NCBI GenBank assembly: GCA_033239525.1 | Contig: BSYO01000033.1 | Coordinates: forward strand, 13,488,901-13,552,900 | Direction of reading: 5' to 3' | DNA from: Nepenthes gracilis | Taxonomy: Eukaryota > Streptophyta > Magnoliopsida > Caryophyllales > Nepenthaceae | Length of the DNA: 64,000 nucleotides | In this document: in pieces, positions 1 through 12,511 of the stretch | How the letters are laid out: each line of letters starts with the position of its first letter | How positions within the stretch are numbered: position 1 is the stretch's first letter | Made by a program: the position numbers and the translations under genes | The notes under the pieces: model-generated | Databases searched by the model: none | What the model saw: the letters and a program-made list of their open reading frames with translations, nothing else | What the model was told of the DNA's origin: nothing

Positions 1-2523
1 AAAATCATTGGAGAAATGGAGAAAAATTAGAAAGAAAATAGAAAGAAACGGAGGGGAAGTGAGGGGCAAAACCAAGAGAGTAGAAGGAAGGAAGTTTAGC
101 TAAATATTTTGGCAAGTGTATTCCAATTCTGTTCTTCAATTGCCACTATTTATTGTTAAATTTTTAAATATTATTATTCTAATACTTAATTTGCCTTATG
201 ATTTTGATCATATCATCACTTTTGCATAAGGTTTATACGGCTGAAATAACTAAACTAGAATAAGTAGCTGAATCAGATACTGTAAATGAGCTAAACCAGC
301 TACCAAATGATCACCAAATCGGTTCCATTTTTGTGAACAACGAGCTAAGCCTCTTATTGAGATTGTGATCAATCCGCTTATAAAAATGAGTAGAACCGGT
401 CACTAAACTAGGTCTTACACCAATAACTGGACTAACCTCAACAGTCAGACTGATTTATGAAATTGTAGCCTATGAATCGGGCCCCAAATTGACTGAATCG
501 GCAACCATAGTAATTTAAGTATCTTGTGGTGATATTAAAGTATCACCCTATAAAAATTAGCTCCAAACCAATGATGAATCAGTCACCAAAATAGAGGTAG
601 AATGTTGCTGCATCAGAAAGTACTAATGCAGAATTTTCAGTTATAATTTTGACCAAAACTAGCTAGAATATCAGCTTGAACTGGCCATAAACTAGACAAA
701 TTCTTAAAAATAAGTCTCTTGGCTATAAGAAGACTTCCTGAACCGGTCAAAAATAGATCTTGAATTGACCATAAAAATAATAATACAGATTCGGCTCCTT
801 TGTTTCCTTGCTGATGCCAAATTTGGAATATTAGAAAAAATTGACCAAACCGGATCCAATTTGGCTAAACTAGTAGTTTGTCCAGCCCAAGTATAATATA
901 CCGAAGCTAACCTATCTATCAGTAAACCGGCTACCCCCAAACTCCTTGGAAAGATTACTGAACCGGGCCCTAGATTGTGCCAAAACCGGCTACCCTCTTT
1001 CCAGTGGATGCTAGGGTTATGGCCACTAAACCGATTTAGTTTTAGTTCCCAAACCAATTGAACCAGCACCCAAACTTTACTAAGATATTATGGGGAAATG
1101 TTGAAGTGTTAGCCGGCGGAAATATGACTCGAACCAGCCCCCGAACTGGGCCTTAAAATCAGCAAGTGAATTGGCTAGCATTTTTAGCTAAAGGAAATGC
1201 ATTGAGCCTTGAACTGGTTCGTCAAATCGGTTTACAATGATTGAAATTAATGGTAAAAATAGGTATGGACCAACCTTTGAACCGAACATTAAATCGGCCA
1301 TGGACCGATAGCGAGTCCCTAAGTAATTATGCTAAGAAATCAACTTGAATGGGTACCAAACCGATTACTGCACCGACAATTAAATCAACTAAATATATCA
1401 CATGTTAAATCTGAATTTTAACATATGTAAAAGTTTAAGGTTCAGGCTATTAAACCAGACAATACATTGATTTCTATTACAATTTACGGTTTATTACCAA
1501 TTATCGGATTTTATGGTCGTATATTTTGATATTTTGGAAAGTTTATATGGAAACTTGTAAGTTCCAAGAATGATAAGTATTTTCTTCCGAAGTGGGCAAA
1601 ATTAAGGAAAAAGTATTAAGAACAAAGTAAAAGCTTCCATATAAAGTTTTAAAAAAAGGTTACGAAATTGGACTAATGAATCATTTTTAGCGGATGATAT
1701 TTCCTAACATGTATTAGGATATTACAATGAAAACTTGAGGACTATCCTCAGCCGTGGGCAAACTTTTGGCGGTATAAGTTATGATCCCATATACTGGATT
1801 AAAAGTATATCGCCTACCTCTGGGTATTGAATAGGAGGGTTTGGTCTTAAATTGTGTGAAAGCATACACAATTCTTTTCTCGATTGACCACTCCATTAGC
1901 TGGTAAGACTTACTAACCCTAGTCCCTAAAGAATAATGAAAAATTAAGCCTCAAAAAATAAAAAGTTAAAGAAAATTAAATTTCATGCATGTTTATGTAA
2001 TTCCTATTCCTCTTATATGTATATATCTATTTTAAGTATAAATGTGCATCTCTTTGCTTATATGTATCTTGTTGGGCATTTGGCTAATTCCCTTACTATT
2101 TTGCTTAACCTTTTAGATAACGATCGTAAATTTATACCCGATGAGTAGGAGTAAAGATCAGAATGGTTTAGGCTTATGTACTTAATGTATTTTGATGAAA
2201 ATGTAGTGGATGTATGAAATTTTGTAACTGATCTTGTAATGAAATGAACGCGACTATGGAATTATCCAACTGTTATGCTTCCAAAATTTACTATTATGGT
2301 CATTATTTATACTTTTATGAAATTTTATAGTAATGAATTTATTTCCTAGTAAGCATCTCTGAAAAGTCTAACACTATATTTATTTGTATAGTGTTGGAGT
2401 CACTTAGGATGTGGCAATTATGTGGATCCTGTGTAAAATGGTTAAAAATTATTCATGTAATACGGTGAATCATTATATTTACATATTCAAAAATATTAAG
2501 TAGAAAGAATGTGATCCATAACT
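1..2523 (+). repeat. 5' LTR (truncated by window edge)
   Basis: It matches the 3' LTR from about 7,950 to 12,511 once the nested 9,193-11,229 insert is skipped. The end is set where the two copies stop matching, just before the primer binding site. The first 1.4 kb is scattered with short AACCGG-core motifs roughly every 20-40 bases. A polypyrimidine tract plus AG at 2,111-2,116 is followed by a short reading frame, a motif that recurs in other LTRs here. Confidence 0.85.
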
Positions 2524-2525
2524 GA

Positions 2526-2537
2526 TGGTATCAGAGA
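2526..2537 (+). other. Primer binding site, tRNA-Met type
   Basis: TGGTATCAGAGA lies three bases after the 5' LTR end. It matches the plant initiator-tRNA-Met primer site (TGGTATCAGAGC) except for the last base. Confidence 0.85.
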
Positions 2538-2709
2538 AAGTGAAGTTTTAAGATTGATTGGTTTTGTGCAGAAGCTTAGACTAGGTTGAACACTTAAGGC
2601 TGAAATAGTAATAGTAAAATTAGTTGTCAATTCTAGTAATGGATAAGTAGTTGCTAGTATGCTTTGATCTAACCTGAATTTTTAAATTTGTACTGATAGG
2701 ATTATAGAA

Positions 2710-3735
2710 ATGGCAAATAGATGAAGATGTGCCCAAGCTGATGCTGGTAGATGTCAAGACCGAGAAACGAATATTTAAATCTATTAGGGAGAATGGCAGA
2801 TTTTATGGAGACGATAGGGCAGCGTAACTTAGGTCTAACTCCTACACTAGTTCCAACTCCCGCCGTAAATCCCAAAACATCAGCTTACGACCGTTTTACG
2901 AACGAATGTGTACTTGAGTTTCTGGGCAAACTAGATCCAATCAAGGTAGAGACATGGATTCAAAGACTTAAAAAGGTGTTCTCCGTTATCCAATGTCCCA
3001 AGGAGGATAAGGTTTTATTCGCTTCATATTGGCAGGAAGGTGAAGCCGATCACTAGTGGTCAATGAAGAAAAGAGCCCTAGGAATGCCCGAGAACGAGAT
3101 TACTGAGGGAATGTTCAGAGAAGTTTTTTAAGAGAAATCTTTCCCTCCAACCTCTAGGAGCAGAAGAATGAGGAGTTTATACGGTTAAGACAAGAAAATC
3201 ATACGGTAGCTGAATATGATGTAAAGTTTATTGAGCTATCTCGTTAAGCTCCGTTTATGGTGGAGGAGAAGATACGGAAAGTGAAAAAATCTCAACAAGA
3301 ATTGCGGGACAATATCAGGGAAGCAACTATCAACCTGAAGTTGTAGACTTATGAGGAGGTGCTAGATCAAGCTCTAATATTTAAAAAGAAGCTTAAAAAG
3401 GAGGAATTTTTTAAGAAAAAAATGTCTCATTATGGCAATGCGGGTGCGAGTTCTAGTTTGGGATTAGGAAGGCCGCTGAAGAGTTAAGCAGGCAAAACAA
3501 GAGAAGAAAGGTAAATAGGTAGCACTGGGCCAGCGAGTACGGTGACTCCATGTCTTCATTGCGGCAAATTACATGGTGACAAGCCATGCTTTAAATTATT
3601 GGGAGTCTATTTTAATTGTGGTCAGGTGGGCCACGTCATAAAAAACTATCCTCACCCAGGGAGGACCGAGACAAAGAAGCCCCCCATCCCTGGCAAAGCA
3701 TTTGCGGTTGCCATATAGGAGGCAGAAGCATCTCA
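2710..3735 (+). pseudogene. gag: gag pseudogene of the Tekay-type element
   Basis: A gag-like frame is readable from an ATG at 2,710 (clean from 2,751): the EYLNLLGRMADF region, the capsid-like segment around ETWIQRLKKVF, then a zinc knuckle near 3,610-3,655 (FNCGQVGHVIKNYP). The last knuckle cysteine is tyrosine. Stops occur at about 3,054 and in several later places. It is clearly related to the gag at 62.8 kb but diverged from it. It would have encoded the nucleocapsid/capsid polyprotein. No intact product is possible. Confidence 0.85.
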
Positions 3736-6700
3736 GAATGTGATCGAGGGTACTATTCTTATTTGTGATGTTTTGGCCCATGTATTGTTTGATTCAAGAT
3801 CCACTCATTCATTTGTATCTCCTCAATTCGTATGCCATCTTGCATCATCTCCATAAATTTTAGACTTTTCCCTAGTTGTGTCAACGCCTATGGGATCATC
3901 GGTCATTACTGATATTATATACCCGAAATGCGTAGCAACAATTAATGGGTGAAAACGGAAGTGGACTTAATTTTATTGGATATGTGTGATTTCAATGTAA
4001 TATTAGAGATGGACTGGCTAGCAAATCATCATGCCAGTATAGATTACTTCCATAAACGGGTTTATTTTACTATTTGGGGATGTGAACCATTTCACATTCA
4101 AGGGATCAGGCGAAAGGAGAGAACCGTATTGATTTTTTCCCTACATGCTCAACATTTGATCCAAAGTGGATGTTAAGCTTATCTAACTTACGCTAGTATC
4201 ACTGAAAGTCATAGTGTGCCAATCAAGGATATACCTATGATCTACGAATTCGAAGATGTTTTTTTCAAAGAATTGCCTGGCCTACCGCCACATCGGGAGA
4301 TAAAATATGAAATCGAGCTTGTTCTAGAATCAAGTCCAATTTCAAAGACATCGTATAGAATGGAGCCTGTTGAGCTGAAGGAGTTAAAGTAGCAATTAAA
4401 AGAACTGCTAGATAAGAACTTTATCAGACCAAGTGTATCTCCTTAGGATGCACCGGTATTATTTATAAAGAAGAAGGATGGAACCTTGCGATTATGAATT
4501 AATTATCGTGAACTAAATAAGATCACGATTAAGAATAAGAATTCGTTGTCACGGATTGATGATCTATTTAGTCAGCTACAAGGTACCCGAGTATTCTCTA
4601 AGATTGATCTTCGTTCCGAATATCATCAATTAAGGATCAAATAGGATGGTGTGCCAAAGACTGCTTTCCGAATAAGGTATAGCCATGATGAGTTTTTGGT
4701 TATGCCGTTCGAATTGACTAATGCTTCCGTAGTCTTTATGGATCCGATGAATTGGGTATTTCAACCATATTTAGACAAATTTGTGGTTGTATTTATTGAT
4801 GATATTTTAATCTATTCTAAAAATTATGAGGAGTATGAGACACATCTGAAAATTGTACTCCAGACTCTTTGGGAGAAGAAGTTGTACGCAAAACTGAAGA
4901 AATGTGAGTTTTGGCTTAAGAAGGTGACATTTTTGGGCCATATTATTACTAAATGAGGTATTTTAGTTGACCCAGAGAATGTCGAAGCTATTACCAGTTG
5001 GAGCCAATCTACAACGATAACTGAAGTTTGAAATTTCTTAGGCATGGCAGACTACTATTGCAGATTTGTGGAGAATTTTTCTAGAAATATTATGCCTCTT
5101 ACCCTGTTGACAATGAAGGAAGCAAAATTTGACTAGACAGAAGAATGTGAGCAATGATTCAATGAACTAAAGAATTGGCTAAATCTTCTCCAATTTTGGC
5201 AATTCCGGAAGGAACGTGTGGGTTCATAGTTTATTGTGATGCTTCCAATATTGGATTAGGCTGTATTCTGATGCAGCACTAGAAGGTCATAATATATGGA
5301 TCAAGGTAGTTGAAGGTTTATGAGAAGAATTATCCAACTCATGACTTGGAACTAGTAGCAGTCGTATTCGCCTTAAAAATTTGGAGACACTATTTATATA
5401 GCGAGATGTTCTAGGTATATTTAACCCACAAAAGTCTGAAGCACTTATTTTTACAGAAGGAACTGAATATGAAGCAGAGGTGATAGGTTGATTTTCCAAA
5501 AGATTATGATTGTGAGATCCAATATCAACCAGAGAAGACCAATGTAATAGCAGATGCTTTAAGCCATTGAACGAGCTTTATAGCAAGGAGGCAAATTAAG
5601 GAGTTAGAAATGCTTGAGAATATGAAACAATGTGATATCTAGTGATATGGTAAGGGCAATCGGATGATTTTATCGTATTTTTAAATCCAACTGGAGATAC
5701 TGAAAAAAATTAAGGATGGCCAAATGAAAGATCCCTTTCTATCAGATATTATCAAAGAGTAGACTCGAGACTCCAGGACTGATTTTAATGTTTGTGCTGA
5801 TGGAGTCCTGTGATTCTAGGATAGGTTTTGTATGCCGAATGATAAAGAATTAAAAGAGAAAATTATGAAGGAGCCCCATGGATTTTGATACACCATTCAT
5901 CCAGGAATTAACAAAATATACCAAGACATGAGTAGAATGTTTTGGCGGAGAAATATAAAGAAAGAAATTGTGAACTATGTAGGAAGATGTCTAATTTGCC
6001 AACAGCTCAAAGTGGAGAGAAGGAATCCATCTTGATTACTATAGCCATTACCAATTCCAAGTTAAAAATAGGAGGACATAACAATGGATTTTGTAATTGG
6101 TTTGACGAGGACATCCAAGAATCAATATGCTATTTGGATGATTGTTGACAGGCTCACGAAATTAGCACACTTCTTGGCTATCCGAACAACTTATTCACGG
6201 GATCGATTAGCTCGAATTTATATTAATGAAGTTGTTAGGTTACATGGTGTACTTGCATCCATTGTATCGGACTGAAATCCGTATTTTGCTTCTAAATTTT
6301 GGAAAAGCTTGCAACGGGAGTTAGAAACAGAATTGAAATTTAGTACCACTTATCATCCGTAGACTAATGGACAATCAAAGAGGGCTATTCAAATTTTGGA
6401 AAATATGTTGAGAGCTTCAGTCCTAGAAATGGTAGGCAACTGGGATGACTATTTGGCTTTAGCTGAATTCGTCTATAATAATAGTTATCAATCAAGTATC
6501 GGGATGGCTCCATTTGAGGCTCTTTATGGGAGAAAATATTGATATCTAATCTATTGGGAAGAAATAGGAGATAGACGACTCTTAGAACCAGACATCATTA
6601 AAGAAATGTTTGAGAAAATCAAACTGGTCCATAAAAATCTGAAGGTAGCTCAAAGCAGGCAAAAAAACTATGCTGATCGGGGGAGGTTAGATTTACATTT

Positions 6701-7110
6701 TAACGTTGGTGATTATGTTTTTTCTAAAGATATTACCAACCAATGGGACAATTAGATTCAGCGTGAAAGGAAAATTACAACCAAGGTTTATCTGTCCCTT
6801 TGAAATCTTGAAGAGGCTTAGAGAAGTCACTTACTGATTGGCTTTGCCACCAAATCTATCAAAAGTGTACAATGTGTTCCATGTGTAGATATTTCGAAGA
6901 TATGTATACAATCCAATCCACGTCATTGATTACGCGTATCTGACAATTGAAGAAGACTTGTTTTATGTAGAAAAACCTGCGCAAATCCTGAGACAAAGAG
7001 ACCAAGTGCTCCGTACCTAAACTATTTCTTTGGTCAAAGCCCTGTAGCATAATCACTCTCATGAGGAAGCGACGTGGTAGTGGGATGAGGAAATCCGTAA
7101 TAAGTACCCT
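3736..7110 (+). pseudogene. pol: pol pseudogene (PR-RT-RNaseH-IN-chromodomain)
   Basis: Domain order is visible despite many stops. Protease is at about 3,740-4,090, with LFDSRSTHSF where the family has an LFD(S/T)GA active site. Reverse transcriptase is at about 4,290-4,960, with FIDDILIYS at the catalytic box. RNase H is at about 5,200-5,580. Integrase is at about 5,870-6,760, with the core start TMDFVIGL and a GRCLICQQ zinc-binding region. A tail at 6,930-7,110 (VEKPAQILRQRDQVLR, then HNHSHEEATW) resembles the chromodomain-associated C-terminus of Tekay/Del elements. Many stops look like CAG-to-TAG, CGA-to-TGA or TGG-to-TAG changes. It is non-functional. Confidence 0.9.
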
Positions 7111-7160
7111 CATTTACTCTCCTAAGGTATGTAAGTTCTTTAAATTTTAAGGATAAAATT

Positions 7161-7179
7161 TTTATAAGAAGGGTAGGAT
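7161..7179 (+). other. Polypurine tract before 3' LTR
   Basis: A purine-rich run (AAGAAGGGTAGGA) directly precedes the TGTAAGGG that starts the 3' LTR. It follows an AT-rich stretch of the kind normally found before the 3' LTR of Tekay-type elements. Confidence 0.75.
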
Positions 7180-9192
7180 TGTAAGGGTTGTATTCAATTA
7201 TACTAATATTTATCCCAAGATTCAACTACAGCACAAATTAAATTAAACGGACAGGTATAAGCATAATTAATGGACCCGAATGGCACCTGAATAAATTTCA
7301 AAGAGTGAGAAGATAATTCGGCCGTTGAAATTGATCCGATTAGCAATCAAATTAAAATTCAGTTAAAAAGGAAGGGCTCAGACAACAATATAGCTAAACG
7401 TGCAGCACAGGGGGCAACCAGATTTAGCAAGGAAGGCACGACATTAGCAAAAATAAGGAAACGGCACCAGTATGCTCAACTCGGTAGTAGCTACAACATC
7501 AAAAATTAGAATTTCTCCAGCCACGACACAACTTGGACAACAGCTTCCCCATACTTTGTGAAATTTGGAGGAAGTAAAAGCAGTTCACGACTGCTTACTT
7601 TAGCAAACTCCAACAGCTAAAGCAAACTTCCACAGTAGCAGCAACTTTCCCATGATAGTAGTAGCTCTCCACGGTATTAGCAGCTCCAAAACTTCAGCAA
7701 AGGGAGTAGCTTACCTTAGCTAACATAAGTAGTATGTATCACCAAAATTAGCCACCAATTAAAGCCCTCCACCAGGCAAAATGTTAAGCTAACAACCCAG
7801 CAAATTAAAGGATTACTCAGCAACTGATTAGGGACACCCGACCGATTTTAGGAAGGAGATTTAGGTGGTGCTGGCAAGGCTAGTGACTCAGCATCTTAGC
7901 TCCTAAAATTTATAAGAGGCATGTGGGGAAGAGAGGATGAAATAAGGAAAGAAATTCATGGGAGAAAGGGAGAAAAATCAGAAAGAAAACAGAAAGAAAC
8001 ATAGGGGAAGTGAGGCGCAGAACCGAGAGTAGTAGAAGGAAGGGAGTTTAGTTGAATATTTTGGAAAGTATTCTCAAATTTTTTTCTTCAATTGCTACTG
8101 TTTATTGTTAAATTCTTAAGTATTATTATTCTAATATTTAATTTGGTTGATATTTTTTACCATATCATCACTTTTGCATAAGGTTTATACAACTGAAATA
8201 ACTAAACCAGAACCAGTAGCTGAATCAACTATTGTAAATGAGCTGAATCGGCTACCAAATGATCACCAAATTGGTTCCAATTTTGTGAACAACAGCTGAG
8301 CCTCTTAGTGAGGTTGTGACCAATCGGCTTATGAAAATGGGCTGAACCGGTCACTAAACTGATTCTCACAGCAGTAATTGGCTAACCTTAGCAGTCAGAT
8401 AGATATTTGAAATTACAGCCTATGAAACGGAGCCAAAATTGGCTAAATCGACAACCATAGTGATTTAAGCATCTTGTGGTGATGTTAAAGTATTACCCTA
8501 TAAAAATAAGCCCCAAACAGGTGATGAACCAGTACCAAAACAGAGGCAAAATCTTGCTACATCAAAAAGTACTAATGCAAAATTTTCAGTTATAATTTTG
8601 ACTCGAACCGACTAAAATATCAACTTGAATGGGCCATAAACAAGACAAATTATTAAAAATGAGTCTCGGATGTAAGAAGACTCCTCGAACCGGTCAAGAA
8701 CAGGTCTTGAATTGACCTAAAAACAATAATACAAAACCGACTCCTTTGTTTCCCCTGCTGATGCCAGATTTACCAGATTGGGGGAAATTAACCGAACTAG
8801 ACCCAATTGGCTGAACCGGACAGCTGGTCCAGCCAAAGTATAATAAACTAAGGTTAACCTATTTACTAGTGAACCGGCTACCCCAAACTCATTGGAAAGA
8901 TTACTGAACTGGGCCCTAGATTGTGCCAAAACTGGCTACCAGCTTTCCAGTAGATGCTGGAGTTATGGTGACTAAACCGGTTCAGTTCTAGTTTCCAAAC
9001 CAGTTGAATTGGCACCCAAATTTTTTTAAGATATTATGGGGTAGTGTTAAAGTATTAACCGGTGAAAATATGACTTGAAAAAGCCTCGAAACCGAGCATT
9101 AAAGTTAGCAAGTGAACCGGCCAGCATTTTTAGCTAAAGAAAATGCATTTAACCTTGAACAGGTTCATCAAACCAGTTTACAATGATGGAAA

Positions 9193-11229
9193 TGTGACGG
9201 CCTGCGGTCTTAATCTTCTAATGACCTCTGTTAATGTTTATACTAAGTGTGACGGATCAGAGTTCTTAAGGGACTACAGCATTCATCCATCCATAATATA
9301 AGGCAAATGAGTAATGAGACAGTTATGAATAATCATATATAACTTAGACAAACAACGTAGTCGGCCACAACTTGCCAGGCTAAGATTTTCGATCAACCTT
9401 ATCTAGGTCAGTCGGCTATGGGAAAGAGCTTTTACTGAATAAGATGCCACTAAGAACTAAAATTACTTAAACTATAAAATGTAGTGAAAGCATACACTTT
9501 TTTCATTAATTTATACAGCGGAATCATCTTACAAAGTCTCCCAAAATGACCAAAAATACATGAAGTCAACCAAAAACAACTACATGAATCCAGATCGGTC
9601 TTCCTGTCTAGTTAATCCGTTTGACTCCACTCTTTTACATCTGGCATAAATTCTTACTTATTTGAAGGTAAGAAAATCGTAATGAGTGAGTAGATTGCTC
9701 AAAAAGGTACAAATAAGTAAAGACATGTATAAATATAGTTTCAAAACAAAATCAAAGGAAATAGAATAATAACATTGCACAGAATCATAAAACATGGGCC
9801 AAAGAATAATTCATGAGAACGAATTTCCAAACCAAACTTAAATCCAAAACCAATTTTCCTTCTTAAAAACCGGCTACATTTTAGGTCTGTAACTATTCGG
9901 CCATCATAGATAAAAAATGGCTACATTTTAGGCCCGCAGCTACTTGGCCATCATAGAATGAAAACGGCTATATTTTAGGCCTGCAGCTAATCGGACATCA
10001 TAGATTAAAAATGGCTATATTTTAGGCCTGCTGCTATTCGGTCATCATAGATAAAAAACGGCTACATTTTAAGCCTGTAACTACTCGACCGTCAAATATC
10101 AAAATCCAATTTTCTTAAAACATGACTTCAAATGTCCAAAGTTCTTAATGAGCAATTCTTACTTTTATATACGGTAAACAATCATGTAAACGAAAGCAAT
10201 CGCAAACTAATATAGGTTGATAGTACTTAAACATACAGATAACTTGTCCGTGCATCATGGCTTAAACAAAAGGGGTTCTAACAGTTTTCAAGCATGAACT
10301 GTGAGACATAATTCCACATGTAAAACATAGCATAGATGCTGAACATGTAACTCTGTCATAAAATATGAGAAATCAATTATTATGCCATGCATTACGTAGA
10401 AACATAACGAAGAAGGGTATTAGAACAATAATACCCAAAGGATTTGACCAAGAATTAGCAACAGCCAAAGATAAGCATGGGGGACACTTTCCTGATTCCC
10501 GAATCTTCTTACTCAAATTTGGCCTAAGATTCATCTCCTCCCCTTCATCTCCTTCTTCTCCTTCGTGCTTCTCTCACAAATTGTCCAACTCCTTTCTTAA
10601 CTCCCAAGTTCAGTATTTATAGACAATGGGTTAGATGGGAGTAAGTGGGGGTAAGTTACCTACTTGGTACTTCTTTTCATATTCTAATTCCCTTTTTAGA
10701 AGGTTATCTGAGTAGGTGAAAGCAGGTCACCTACTCTGATTTGGTCAGTTGAATTCTAATCAAAATCGACTAACAAGCCAATCCGGTTAACTCTCGCAAC
10801 CAGTCAATGATTCATTCTTGTCATTAATCTACTCTGGTCATCTATCCATTCTGGTTACTATCTCTCATTTTCACTCTCTGAGTCCTCGGTCTCTTTCTGA
10901 GTCATCGATTGTTATTGTTCACTTACAGACCGTGGTTTTATGGGTATTCTGGTTAATTCTTAATTCCAGTCAATAACTATAATTTCGGTCAACGACTATA
11001 ATTTCGGTCAATGACTACAATTTAGGTCAACAACTATAATTCCGATCAATTATCTTAACCGATCTACTTCCTAATACGGGAAACCATTCAATTCGATCAA
11101 TAATTCAATCCGTCCAGTCGGCAATTCTTTGCCGGTCGGACGGAAATTCTTAATCGGCCATCTAGCTATCTAGGCCGATTTTTCCATTAAGGCCACGAAA
11201 GACTAAGTCCTAAGAAACCGATCCTTACA
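9193..11229 (-). mobile_element. Solo LTR (2,037 bp), TSD GGAAA, nested in the 3' LTR
   Basis: The insert is exactly flanked by GGAAA at 9,188-9,192 and 11,230-11,234, starts TG and ends CA. The surrounding 3' LTR is contiguous with its 5' counterpart when the insert is removed. Orientation is minus: read that way it starts TGTAAGGATC and has a TATAAATA box near 10,615-10,622. There is an upstream array of about 20-bp units (CAAYGACTATAATTTCGGT) at 10,960-11,060. It belongs to the same family as 13,508-15,833, which lies in the other orientation. Confidence 0.92.
9875..10095 (+). repeat. Minisatellite GGCTACATTTTAGGCC... inside solo LTR
   Basis: About five copies of a roughly 47-bp unit built around GGCTACATTTTAGGCCTGCA and CGGCCATCATAGA. 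Reverse-complement copies occur at 14,950-15,185, and related arrays at 47,350-47,600 and 50,035-50,245. Confidence 0.85.
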
Positions 11230-12511
11230 GGAAATTAATGGTAAAAATCAGTATCGATAAACCCTTAAACCGACCATTAAATCGGCAATGGACCGATAGC
11301 CTAGTCCATAAGTAATTGTGCTAAGAAATAGACCCAAACAGGCTCTAAACTGATTACCGCACCAACAACCGAATCAGCCGAATACATCACATGTTAAATT
11401 TAAATTTTAACATATGTAAAAGTTTAATGTTAAATCTATTAAAGCGGACAAAACATTGATTTCTGTTATGATTTACGCTTTATTACTAATTACCGTATTT
11501 TATGGTCGTATATTTCGATATTATGAAAAATTTATATGAAAGCTTACAAGTTCCAAGAATGATAAGTATTTTCTTTTGAAGTGGAGAAAAGTAAGGAAAA
11601 ATTATTAAGGAAAAAGTAAAAGCTTCCATATAAATTTTTAAAAAAAGGTTAAAAAATTAGACTATTGAATCATTTTTGATGGGTAATATTTCCTAACATA
11701 CCTTAGGATATTACAGTAAAAACTCGAGAACTTCCCTCAGCCATGGGAAAACTTTTGCCGGCATAAGTTGTGGCCCCGTATACTGGGTTAAAAATATACC
11801 ACCCATCTCTGGGTGTTGAATAGGAGGATTTGACTTTAGATTGTGCGAAAGTATACACAATCCTTTTTTCGATTGATCTCTCTATTAGTCAGTAAGGTCT
11901 ATTAACCATAGACTCTAAAGACAAATAAAAAATTAAGACTCAAAAAAGAAAAAGTCAAAGAAAACAAAATCTCTCGAATGTTTATATTCCTCTTCATCTG
12001 ATATGTATATATCTATTTTAAGTATAAATATGTATATATTTGCTTATACGTGCCTTATTGGGCATTTAGCTTATTTCCTTACTGTTTTTTCTTACCCTTC
12101 AGATGATGATCATGAGTTTATACCCGATGAGTAAGAGTAAAGACCAAAGTGGTTTAGACTTATGTACTTGATATATTTTGATAAAAATGTAGTGGATGTA
12201 TACAACTTTGTAACTGATCTTGTAATGAAATGAACATGACTATGGTGTTATTCAATTGTTATGCTTCCACGATTTGCTATTATAGTCATTATTTATGCTT
12301 CCACGAAATTTTATGGTAATGAATTTTAGTTTCTAGTAAGTATCTCTGAAGAGTCTGACACTATATTTTATTCGTATAGTGTTAGAGCCATTTAGGATGT
12401 GGTAATTATGTGGATCCTATGTATAATGGTTAAATATTATTTCTGTAATATGGCGAAACATTATGTTTACGTATTCATGAATATTAAGTAGAAGGAAAGC
12501 GATCCGTGACA

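Larger units (their letters stand above)
1..12511 (+). mobile_element. Decayed Ty3/gypsy Tekay/Del-type chromovirus, 5' end outside window
   Basis: The parts are in order: 5' LTR, tRNA-Met primer site, gag with zinc knuckle, protease, RT, RNase H, integrase, chromodomain-like tail, purine tract, 3' LTR. The two LTRs align throughout: window base 1 corresponds to about 7,950, so roughly 770 bases of the 5' LTR are missing to the left. Every domain carries stops or frameshifts, so the element is inactive. A solo LTR is nested in the 3' LTR. The clade call rests on the chromodomain-like tail, the purine tract and the LTR style; it is recognition from memory, not a tree. Confidence 0.9.
7180..12511 (+). 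repeat. 3' LTR of the Tekay-type element, interrupted by a solo LTR
   Basis: It starts TGTAAGGG after the purine tract and ends at about GATCCGTGACA. Without the nested 9,193-11,229 insert and its duplicated 5 bases it is about 3.29 kb, consistent with the visible 5' LTR plus the missing 770 bases. A TATA-like TTATAAGAGG lies near 7,908. The acceptor-like motif with short tail frame is at 12,091-12,134. Confidence 0.85.
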
